Shown here piece after piece: positions 34,166-41,538 of a DNA stretch of 64,000 nt (positions within the stretch are counted from its first letter, which is position 1; every line of letters begins with the position of its first letter). Position numbers and translations under genes: made by a program. The DNA lies in assembly GCF_014127485.1 (NCBI RefSeq), contig NZ_CP059903.1, positions 62,001 to 126,000 on the forward strand, given 5' to 3'. The DNA is from Nocardioides dongkuii. GTDB lineage: Bacteria > Actinomycetota > Actinomycetes > Propionibacteriales > Nocardioidaceae. A model generated the notes under the pieces. That model was not told the origin of the DNA and ran no database searches. It saw only the letters and a program-made list of their open reading frames with translations.

Positions 34166-36274
34166 ATGACCAGCCCCGCGGACACCGCGACCGACGTACG
34201 CCGTCAGGCCGAGGCCCACCTGCGCGCGCTGGTGGGCCGGGACGACGCCGTGCTCCGCGAGGACCAGTGGGCCGCGATCGAGGCGCTCGCGGTGCACCGC
34301 CGCCGGTCGCTGGTGGTGCAGCGCACCGGGTGGGGCAAGTCGGCGGTCTACTTCGTGGCCACGCTGCTGCTGCGCGCGGGCGGCGCCGGGCCGACGGTGA
34401 TCGTCAGCCCGCTGCTGGCCCTGATGCGCAACCAGATCGCGGCCGCCGAGCGCGCCGGCATCCGGGCGGTCACCATCAACTCCACCAACATCGAGGACTG
34501 GCAGCCCACCCACGAGGCGATCCGCGCCGGCGAGGTCGACGTCCTGCTGGTCAGCCCCGAGCGGCTCAACAACCCCGGCTTCCGCGACGAGGTGCTGCCC
34601 GAGCTGGCGGCCACCTGCGGGCTGCTGGTGGTCGACGAGGCGCACTGCATCTCCGACTGGGGCCACGACTTCCGGCCCGACTACCGCCGGATCCGCACCC
34701 TGCTGGGCGACCTGCCCGAGGGCATCCCGGTGCTCGCGACGACGGCGACCGCCAACAGCCGGGTCACCGCCGACGTCGCCGAGCAGCTCGGCAGCACCGG
34801 CTCCCTGGGCGACGTGCTGGTGCTCCGCGGCTCGCTCGACCGCGAGTCGCTGCGGCTCGGCGTCGTCCGGCTGCGCACCGCCGAGCAGCGGCTGGCCTGG
34901 CTCGCCGACCACCTCGCCGAGCAGCCCGGCTCCGGCATCGTCTACTGCCTCACCGTCGCCGCCACCCAGGAGATCGCCGACTACCTCCGCTCCCGCGGCC
35001 ACGACGTCGCGGCGTACTCCGGCCAGACCGAGCAGACCGAGCGGCTGGCCCGCGAGGCCGACCTCGCCGCCGGCCGGGTCAAGGCGCTGATCGCGACGTC
35101 CGCGCTCGGCATGGGCTTCGACGCGACGCTGGGGTTCGTGGTCAACATGGGCGCCCCGAGCTCGCCGGTCGCCTACTACCAGCAGGTCGGCCGTGCCGGC
35201 CGCGGCACCGACGAGGCGGTCGTGGTGCTGCTGCCCGCCCCCGAGGACCGCGACATCTGGGCCTACTTCGCCTCGCTCGCCTTCCCCCGCGAGGAGCTGG
35301 TCCGCCAGACCCTCGAGGTGCTCGCCGGCGAGGGCCGGCCGATGAGCACCGCCGCGCTGGAGGCGCACGTCGACCTCAGCCGCAACCGGCTCGAGACGAT
35401 GCTCAAGGTCCTCGACGTCGACGGCGCCGTACGCCGGGTGCGCGGCGGGTGGGAGTCGACCGGGGAGCCGTGGGCCTACGACGCCGAGCGCTACCAGCGG
35501 GTGGCCGAGGCCCGCGAGCGCGAGCAGCAGGCGATGCTCGACTACCTCGACACCGACCGGTGCCGGATGCGGTTCCTGCGCGACCAGCTCGACGACCCCG
35601 ACGCGGCCGACTGCGGCCGCTGCGACAACTGCGGCGGGCTCCAGCTGTCCACCTCGGTGTCGTCCTCGGCGGTCGAGGAGGCCGGCGCGCGGCTCGCGCG
35701 CCCCGGCGTACCCCTGGAGCCGCGCAAGATGTGGCCGACCGCGCTGGCCGGTCTCGGCATCGACTGGAAGGGCCGGATCAAGGAGCCCGCGGCCGAGGGT
35801 CGGGTCGTGGCCCGGCTGACCGACCTCGGGTACGGCCAGGCGCTGCGCGACCTGTTCCGGCCGGGGGTCGAGGACGGGCCGGTCCCGGTGCCGCTGGTCA
35901 AGGCGGTCGTCGAGGTGCTCGGCGACTGGCAGCCCCGCGTCGACGGGATCGTGCACGTCGAGTCCGCCTCCCGGCCGACGCTGGTCGCCGACCTGGCCGC
36001 CGGGCTCTCGCGCTACCTCGGGGTCCCGCTCCTCGGGACCTTCGCGATCGCCGACCCCGACGTGCTCCCCGGCCAGGGGCAGGCCAACTCCGCGCAGCGG
36101 GTCGCGGCCGTCGGACGCCGCTTCGACCTGCACGCCGACGTCCCGGCCGGCGCGTCGGTGCTGCTGGTCGACGACCTGGTCGTCACCGGCTGGACCCTCA
36201 CCGTCGCCGCCCGCGCGCTGCGGGCCGCGGGTGCCGGCGACGTGCTCCCGCTCGCCCTCGCCTCCCAGGCCTGA
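34166..36274 (+). CDS. RecQ-family DNA helicase with C-terminal phosphoribosyltransferase-like domain
   Basis: 702 aa. Walker A TGWGKSA (53-59), DEAH box (157-160) with CISDWGHDFRP, motif VI QQVGRAGRGTDEAVV, and a zinc-binding CGRCDNCGG typical of RecQ. The last 40 residues contain VLLVDDLVVTG (about 666-676), the PRPP-loop signature of type I phosphoribosyltransferases. RecQ-PRT fusions occur in actinomycetes; the role of the second domain is unknown. ATG 34166 follows TAGACA-N7. Confidence 0.92.
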   Translation: MTSPADTATDVRRQAEAHLRALVGRDDAVLREDQWAAIEALAVHRRRSLVVQRTGWGKSAVYFVATLLLRAGGAGPTVIVSPLLALMRNQIAAAERAGIRAVTINSTNIEDWQPTHEAIRAGEVDVLLVSPERLNNPGFRDEVLPELAATCGLLVVDEAHCISDWGHDFRPDYRRIRTLLGDLPEGIPVLATTATANSRVTADVAEQLGSTGSLGDVLVLRGSLDRESLRLGVVRLRTAEQRLAWLADHLAEQPGSGIVYCLTVAATQEIADYLRSRGHDVAAYSGQTEQTERLAREADLAAGRVKALIATSALGMGFDATLGFVVNMGAPSSPVAYYQQVGRAGRGTDEAVVVLLPAPEDRDIWAYFASLAFPREELVRQTLEVLAGEGRPMSTAALEAHVDLSRNRLETMLKVLDVDGAVRRVRGGWESTGEPWAYDAERYQRVAEAREREQQAMLDYLDTDRCRMRFLRDQLDDPDAADCGRCDNCGGLQLSTSVSSSAVEEAGARLARPGVPLEPRKMWPTALAGLGIDWKGRIKEPAAEGRVVARLTDLGYGQALRDLFRPGVEDGPVPVPLVKAVVEVLGDWQPRVDGIVHVESASRPTLVADLAAGLSRYLGVPLLGTFAIADPDVLPGQGQANSAQRVAAVGRRFDLHADVPAGASVLLVDDLVVTGWTLTVAARALRAAGAGDVLPLALASQA

Positions 36275-36325
36275 CGCGGAGCGGCGGGACCGGCCGGACG
36301 CCGGGGCTGCCCTAGAGTCCGCGCC

Positions 36326-37387
36326 ATGAGCCACCAACCCGCCGGTCCCCCGGTCCCTCGTCCCGCCGCGCCGCTCGACCTGCTCCGTGCCGGCGTCGGG
36401 CTCGGGGTCGCCCTGCTCGCGACGGCCGTGGTGCTCTCGACCCTCTACGCCCGGTTCGACGACGAGCTCGACTGGTCCAACTACCTCGTGGGGATCGCGG
36501 CGACCCTCGGGCTGCTCGGAGTCGCCGCAGCGGCGTTTCTGCTGGCCCGCGACCAGGACGCGAGCACGGACCTGGTGACCTGGCCGGGGGCGTTCGGTGC
36601 CGCCGGCGTCGGCCTGATGGTCGCGGTGGCGCTCGACGACAGCGGCGCGACGGTCTACCTCGCCGGGCTGGCCACTCTCGCGCTGTGCGCGGCCGGTCTC
36701 TGGCTGACCCGCCGGGGGCCGTTCGTGGTGGTCGGCGTGCTGGCGCTGTTCGCGGTCTACCTGCAGCTGATGGACGACGTGCTCGACCTGGGCGACGGGG
36801 ACGACATCGGCGGCATCAAGATCGCGCTGGCCCTGACCTTCTTCGCGGTCGCCGTCACCGCCGCCGGGTGGCTGCTCCCCGCGACCCGGGTGCTCAGCGC
36901 CCTGGTCGCCGGCGGCATCACCGTCGCCGGCTTCGCCGTGCTGACCGGGGTGCTGGCGATCAGCAGCGCGCTCACCGCGGTGTTCGGCTCGTTGTCGGCC
37001 GGGTTCGACGAGGGCCCGGTCGAGGTCCCGGCCACCGACGGGTTCTCCGACGACGGCTGGACCATCCTGGTGCTGGCGTTCCTGCTCGTGCTCGGCTGGA
37101 CGGCCCTCGCGGCGCTGACCCGCCACGTCGGCTTCCGGCTGCTCGTGGTCGCGATGGCCGTCACGGTCACCCCGATCGCGACCCGGGTCCTGCTCGTCGA
37201 CCACCCCACCTGGTGGGGCGTCGTCCTCGGTGCCGTCGGCGGCGCCGTCCTCGTCGCGGTCGGCCTGCGCGCCAAGAAGTCCGCCGACTCGGCGCGAATG
37301 TCCGGCTTCTCCACAGGACAGCCTGTGCAGAACCCGGACACAGGCGCCGACTCGGCGGGTGGGGGTGCCGGCTACCCGACGGCCTAG
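36326..37387 (+). CDS. Multi-pass membrane protein
   Basis: 353 aa with about ten hydrophobic segments spanning residues 17-320 (LLATAVVLSTLYA, LVGIAATLGLLGVAAAAFLLA, VVVGVLALFAVYL, WWGVVLGAVGGAVLVAVGL). No family recognised. ATG 36326 follows TAGAGT-N7 (leaderless). The final 25-30 residues (after SADSARMSG) are encoded by an intergenic-type palindrome, so the natural C terminus was probably near residue 318 before the repeat extended the frame. Confidence 0.75.
   Translation: MSHQPAGPPVPRPAAPLDLLRAGVGLGVALLATAVVLSTLYARFDDELDWSNYLVGIAATLGLLGVAAAAFLLARDQDASTDLVTWPGAFGAAGVGLMVAVALDDSGATVYLAGLATLALCAAGLWLTRRGPFVVVGVLALFAVYLQLMDDVLDLGDGDDIGGIKIALALTFFAVAVTAAGWLLPATRVLSALVAGGITVAGFAVLTGVLAISSALTAVFGSLSAGFDEGPVEVPATDGFSDDGWTILVLAFLLVLGWTALAALTRHVGFRLLVVAMAVTVTPIATRVLLVDHPTWWGVVLGAVGGAVLVAVGLRAKKSADSARMSGFSTGQPVQNPDTGADSAGGGAGYPTA
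37282..37357. repeat. Palindromic repeat within the 3' end of the membrane protein gene
   Basis: Three pairs of arms share one centre (37319.5): CGCCGACTCGGCG (37282-37294 and 37345-37357), TGTCCGG/CCGGACA and CACAGG/CCTGTG. Same 13-mer family as 2362-2457 and 39370-39413. May also act as a transcription brake before the next gene. Confidence 0.8.
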
Positions 37388-37396
37388 GCTCGCGGC

Positions 37397-38284
37397 ATGC
37401 GCGTCGGACTCACCCTGCTCACCGACCAGCCCTGGGCCGAGGCCGCGCCGCGGTGGCGGGCCACCGAGGAGCTGGGGTTCGACCACGCCTGGACCTACGA
37501 CCACCTCACCTGGGGCGGGCTGCCGGACTCGCCGTGGGCCGGCGCGACGCCGGTCCTCGGCGCGGCCGCGGCGATCACGTCGCGGATCGGCCTCGGGACC
37601 CTGGTCTCGGCGCCGAACTTCCGGCACCCCTACCAGCTGTTCCGTGACGCGCAGGCGCTCGAGGACGTCTCCGGCGGGCGGTTCCTGCTCGGCGTCGGCA
37701 CCGGCGGCGACCTCGACTCCCGCCTGCTGGGCACCGACGAGATGGGCGTCCGGGACCGAGTGGACCGGTTCCAGGAGTTCGTCGGGGTGCTCCGGGCGCT
37801 GCGCGACGGCGACCACGTGACCACCGAGGGTCGCTGGTTCTCCACCGCCGACGCCCGGACCCTCCCGGGGCTCGGGCGCACGCCGTACCTCGTCGCGGCC
37901 AACGGCCCCCGCTCGCTGCGGTTCGCCGCCCGGCACGGCGACGGCTGGGTGACCACCGGGCCGTACGCCGCCGCGTCGTTCGCGGCGTGGGCCGCCGGGC
38001 TCGCGGAGTCGGTGGAGACCTTCGAGACCGCGCTCGCCGACGCGGGGCGCAACCCCGCGACCGTGCCGCGCTACGTGCTCACCGACGACACGCCGCAGCC
38101 GTCGCGCCCGGGCCGCTTCGCGCTCTCGAGCGTCGGGTTCTTCGAGGAGGTCGCGGGGCGGGTCGGCGAGCTCGGGTTCACCGACCTGGTGACGCACTGG
38201 CCGCGCGCGGAGGCGCCGTACGCCGGGGACGTCGCGGTGCTCGAGGCCGTCGCGGCCGACGTGCTGCCGCGGCTGCAGGGGTAG
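37397..38284 (+). CDS. LLM-class (F420-dependent type) flavin oxidoreductase
   Basis: 295 aa TIM-barrel luciferase-like protein: RVGLTLLTDQPWAEAAPRW, YDHLTWGG, ITSRIGLGTLVSAPNFRHP, SGGRFLLGVGTGGD, LVAANGPRSLRFAARHGDGWV. Such enzymes use F420 or FMN; substrate unknown. ATG 37397 follows TAGGCT-N6 (leaderless), 10 bp after the previous stop. Confidence 0.92.
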   Translation: MRVGLTLLTDQPWAEAAPRWRATEELGFDHAWTYDHLTWGGLPDSPWAGATPVLGAAAAITSRIGLGTLVSAPNFRHPYQLFRDAQALEDVSGGRFLLGVGTGGDLDSRLLGTDEMGVRDRVDRFQEFVGVLRALRDGDHVTTEGRWFSTADARTLPGLGRTPYLVAANGPRSLRFAARHGDGWVTTGPYAAASFAAWAAGLAESVETFETALADAGRNPATVPRYVLTDDTPQPSRPGRFALSSVGFFEEVAGRVGELGFTDLVTHWPRAEAPYAGDVAVLEAVAADVLPRLQG

Positions 38285-38293
38285 ACGCGCAAC

Positions 38294-38311
38294 TGCAACA
38301 CGTTCTACTTT
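38294..38311 (+). promoter_or_regulatory. KstR-like operator overlapping a -10 box
   Basis: TGCAACACGTTCTA (38294-38307) fits TNNAACNNGTTNNA, the motif of the sterol-catabolism repressor KstR of mycobacteria and rhodococci. TACTTT (38306-38311) is a -10 box five bases before the ATG at 38317. Bound repressor would block transcription. Confidence 0.55.
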
Positions 38312-38316
38312 GCGCC

Positions 38317-39360
38317 ATGACCCGACCCCTGCGCGTGATCCAGTGGACGACCGGCAACATCGGGCGACGCTCGCTGCACGCGATCCTCGCCCGTCCCGAC
38401 CTCGAGCTCGTCGGCGTCTACGCCCACGGCGCGGACAAGGTCGGCCGCGACGCCGCCGAGCTGTGCGGCTGGCCGGAGCCGACGGGGGTCACGGCGACCT
38501 CCGACGTCGCCGCGCTGCTCGCCCTCGGCGCCGACGCCTGCTGCTACAACCCGCTCTGGCCCGACCTCGACGAGCTCTGCGCGCTGCTCGAGGCCGGGGT
38601 GAACGTCTGCACGAGCGCCGCGTGGATCACCGGCGGCAAGCAGTCGCCCGAGGACCTCGACCGGGTGCGCGCCGCGTGCGAGCGGGGCGGGGCGACGATC
38701 TTCGGCAGCGGCGCCCACCCCGGGATGACGAACCTGGTCGGCATGGTGCTCAGCGGCTCCTGCGAGCGGGTCGACGAGATCCGGATCACCGAGTCGGTCG
38801 ACTGCTCGACGTACGAGTCGGCGGGCACCCAGACCGCGATGGGGTTCTCGCAGCGGCCGGACACCCCCGGCCTCGCCGAGAGCGTGCGCCGGGAGTCGGA
38901 GGTGTTCGCCGAGTCGGCGGCGATGATGGCCGACGCGCTCGGGGTGACCCTGGACCGGATGACCTTCGACGTGACCTTCACCGAGGCCACCGGCGACACC
39001 GACCTGGGCTTCATGACGATCCCGGCCGGCACGGTCGGCGGCGTGATGGGCTACCACCGCGGCTGGGTGGGCGACCGCAACGTGGTCAGCGTCGGGTTCA
39101 ACTGGACCATGGGCGACCACGTCGTACCGCCCAAGCCGCTCGCGCACGGGCACGTGATCCAGGTCTTCGGGCTCCCCAACATGCGCACGGTCATCCACTG
39201 CCTGCCCCCGGCGGACTGGACCGAGGAGGGCTTCATGGGGCTCGGGATGATCTACACGGCGATGCCGGTCACCAACGCGGTGCCGTACGTCGTGGCCGCG
39301 CCGCCCGGCATCGTGACGCTGAAGGACCTGCCGCCGGTCACCGGACGCCTCGCGCTGTAG
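38317..39360 (+). CDS. NAD(P)H-dependent amine dehydrogenase-like / dihydrodipicolinate reductase N-terminal family protein
   Basis: 347 aa. Rossmann start VIQWTTGNIGRRSLHAILARPDLELVGVY, then GVNVCTSAAWITG and SGAHPGMTNLVGMVLSG. The C-terminal half matches the 2,4-diaminopentanoate dehydrogenase-type domain. Paralogues are common in mycobacterial lipid and sterol regulons, where their reactions are unknown. The KstR-like site 10 bp upstream suggests lipid or sterol control here. A strong hairpin follows the stop codon. Confidence 0.85.
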   Translation: MTRPLRVIQWTTGNIGRRSLHAILARPDLELVGVYAHGADKVGRDAAELCGWPEPTGVTATSDVAALLALGADACCYNPLWPDLDELCALLEAGVNVCTSAAWITGGKQSPEDLDRVRAACERGGATIFGSGAHPGMTNLVGMVLSGSCERVDEIRITESVDCSTYESAGTQTAMGFSQRPDTPGLAESVRRESEVFAESAAMMADALGVTLDRMTFDVTFTEATGDTDLGFMTIPAGTVGGVMGYHRGWVGDRNVVSVGFNWTMGDHVVPPKPLAHGHVIQVFGLPNMRTVIHCLPPADWTEEGFMGLGMIYTAMPVTNAVPYVVAAPPGIVTLKDLPPVTGRLAL

Positions 39361-39369
39361 CTGTGGAAA

Positions 39370-39413
39370 AACCCCGCCGAGTCGGCGCACATGTGCGCCG
39401 ACTCGACGGGGTT
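39370..39413. terminator. Bidirectional hairpin terminator between convergent genes
   Basis: AACCCCG-c-CGAGTCGGCGCACATGTG and its complement form a 22-bp stem with one mismatch (39377/39406). It lies between the stop codons at 39360 (+) and 39433 (-), flanked by AAAA on the left and a pyrimidine run on the right. It contains the CGCCGAGTCGGCG repeat unit. Confidence 0.85.
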
Positions 39414-39432
39414 CTCCCCAGGCTGAGCTCGG

Positions 39433-40905
39433 TCAGTGACCGGCGAGCAGGGTCGGGTCGATGTCGTGCTCGGCCTTCTTGCGGGGCAGGAAGAACGCCG
39501 GGATCAGCACGAGCAGCACCATCAGGGTGCCGACCCAGAAGACGCTGCTGAACACGCCGGCCAGGTCGCCGACGGGGTCGGCCGGGCCGATGTCGTTCTT
39601 GACGCCGTTGGTGAGCAGCACCGAGAAGATCGCGGTGCCGATCGAGGCCGCGACCTGCTGGATGATGTTCATCAGCGTCGAGCCGCGGGCGATGGTGTGC
39701 GCGCGCAGCGTCTGCAGCGCGGCCGACATGATCGGCATCATCGTGGCGCCCATGCCGAGGCCCTGGATGAACAGCGCGAGGCCGAGGAACCAGTACGACG
39801 TGCTGTCGTCGAGGGTGGCGTAGAGGCCCAGCCCGATGGTGAGGACGGCGACGCCGGCCATCACGATCTTGCCGGGGCCGATCTTGTCGCTGAGCACGCC
39901 GGCGATCGGCATGGTGATCATCGCGCCGATGCCCTGCGGGGCGAGCAGCAGGCCGGCCATCATCGCGGACTCGCCGCGCACGCCCTGGTAGTACTGCGGG
40001 AACAGCAGGCTGGCGCCGAAGAACGCGATCGCGAACAGCGTCATCGCGATGACCGCGAAGGTCAGGGTGCGGTTGGCGAAGAGGCGCAGGTCGACCAGCG
40101 GGTGGATGTTGCGCCGGCTCAGCGCCCACGGCACGAACGCGGCGATCAGGGCCAGGCCGACGAGCGCGGGCAGCAGCACCTTGGTGGCCGCGATGGTGCC
40201 GGTCTCGGGGATCGAGGAGATGCCGTACAGGAACAGCGCGAGGCCGGGGGAGAGCAGGATCATGCCGAGCCAGTCGAAGGACTCCGAGGGGGTCGGGTCG
40301 TCGGAGGGCAGGACCTTGTAGGAGTAGACGAGGGCGAGCGCGCCGATCGGGACGTTGATCAGGAAGATCCAGTGCCACGAGGCGTTGTCGATCAGGGCGC
40401 CACCGAGGATCGGGCCGGCGATCGGGCCGAGCAGCATCGGGATGCCCATCACGGCCATCACGCGGCCGATCCGCTCCGGGCCGGCGGCCCGGGTCAGGAT
40501 CGTCATGCCGAGCGGCACCAGCATGCCGCCGCCGAAGCCCTGGAGCACGCGGAAGGCGACCAGCATCTCCAGCGAGGTGGCCACGGCACACAGCGCCGAG
40601 CCCGCGGCGAAGAGCACGATGGCCGCGAGGTAGAGCCGCTTGGTGCCGAAGCGGTCGGAGGCCCAGCCGGTCAGCGGGATCACGCTCGCCAGGGCGAGCG
40701 TGTAGGCGGTCATCGTCCAGGCGACCTGGGCCGTCGACGCGTCGAACTCGCGCTCGAAGGTCCTCAGGGCGACCGAGACCACCGTGATGTCGAGGATCGA
40801 CATGATCGCGCCGAGCACCACCACGCCGGCGACCAGCAGGGTGTGCCGGTCGAGCTTGTCGGGGACGGGCGGTTCGGGGCGTTCGGTCTCGGGAGCACTA
40901 GTCAC
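39433..40905 (-). CDS. MFS drug exporter, DHA2 (EmrB/QacA) family
   Basis: 490 aa, about 14 hydrophobic segments. IMSILDITVVSVALRTFE, VAWTMTAYTLALASVIPLTGWASDRFGTKRLY and ILGGALIDNASWHWIFLINVP mark DHA2 exporters. GTG 40905 follows TAACCT-N6 on the minus strand (leaderless). Substrate unknown; third DHA2 pump in the window. Confidence 0.92.
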   Translation of the reverse strand: MTSAPETERPEPPVPDKLDRHTLLVAGVVVLGAIMSILDITVVSVALRTFEREFDASTAQVAWTMTAYTLALASVIPLTGWASDRFGTKRLYLAAIVLFAAGSALCAVATSLEMLVAFRVLQGFGGGMLVPLGMTILTRAAGPERIGRVMAVMGIPMLLGPIAGPILGGALIDNASWHWIFLINVPIGALALVYSYKVLPSDDPTPSESFDWLGMILLSPGLALFLYGISSIPETGTIAATKVLLPALVGLALIAAFVPWALSRRNIHPLVDLRLFANRTLTFAVIAMTLFAIAFFGASLLFPQYYQGVRGESAMMAGLLLAPQGIGAMITMPIAGVLSDKIGPGKIVMAGVAVLTIGLGLYATLDDSTSYWFLGLALFIQGLGMGATMMPIMSAALQTLRAHTIARGSTLMNIIQQVAASIGTAIFSVLLTNGVKNDIGPADPVGDLAGVFSSVFWVGTLMVLLVLIPAFFLPRKKAEHDIDPTLLAGH

Positions 40906-40985
40906 TTCACGAGGTTAGGTTCGGCTCCTATCCCGCGCACCTCCTCGCGCCGGTTCTGGACGTGGGATCCGTCACCCCCCGTTGG

Positions 40986-41477
40986 TCAGGGGGTGGTCAG
41001 CGAGCGGACCGCGTCGACGAGGGTGGGGTCGGTGGGCTCGACGCCGGGGCTGAACCGGGCGACGACGGTGCCGTCGGAGGCGAGCAGGAACTTCTCGAAG
41101 TTCCACTGGACGTCGCCGGTCTCGCCCTTCTCGTTCGGGACGTCGACCAGGCCGCGGTAGAGCTCGTGGCGGCCCTCGCCGTTCACCTCGACCTTCTCGG
41201 TCATGGGGAAGGTGACGCCGTACGTCGCGGAGCAGAACTCGGCGATCTCCTCGGAGCTGCCCGGCTCCTGGCCCAGGAACTGGTTGCACGGCACGCCGAC
41301 GACGGTGAACCCCGCCTCGGCGTACTTCTCGTGGAGCTGCTCCAGCCCGGCGTACTGGGGGGTGAGGCCGCACTTGCTGGCGACGTTGACCACCAGGGCC
41401 GGCCGGCCGCCGGTGATCTCGCGGAGGGTGGCCGGCGTGCCGTCGAGGCGGGCGATCGGGGCGTCGAGGATGCTCAT
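40986..41477 (-). CDS. Glutathione peroxidase family (thiol peroxidase)
   Basis: 163 aa. Catalytic cysteine in NVASKCGLT, glutamine in CNQFLGQEPG and tryptophan in QWNFEKFL form the GPx triad. In actinomycetes, which lack glutathione, such enzymes use thioredoxin or mycothiol systems to reduce peroxides. ATG 41477 follows TACCCT-N6 on the minus strand (leaderless). Confidence 0.93.
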   Translation of the reverse strand: MSILDAPIARLDGTPATLREITGGRPALVVNVASKCGLTPQYAGLEQLHEKYAEAGFTVVGVPCNQFLGQEPGSSEEIAEFCSATYGVTFPMTEKVEVNGEGRHELYRGLVDVPNEKGETGDVQWNFEKFLLASDGTVVARFSPGVEPTDPTLVDAVRSLTTP

Positions 41478-41538
41478 GGGCCGAGGGTAGTGAGCACCTC
41501 CCAGAGCGGTGTCGGAGTCCCGGGCTACGGTCGCCCCC

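Noticed and set aside
33275..38197. A 1640-codon open frame on the minus strand
   Set aside because: It is antisense to five well-supported genes, has biased Arg/Ala/Gly/Val composition and no domain; a product of high GC.
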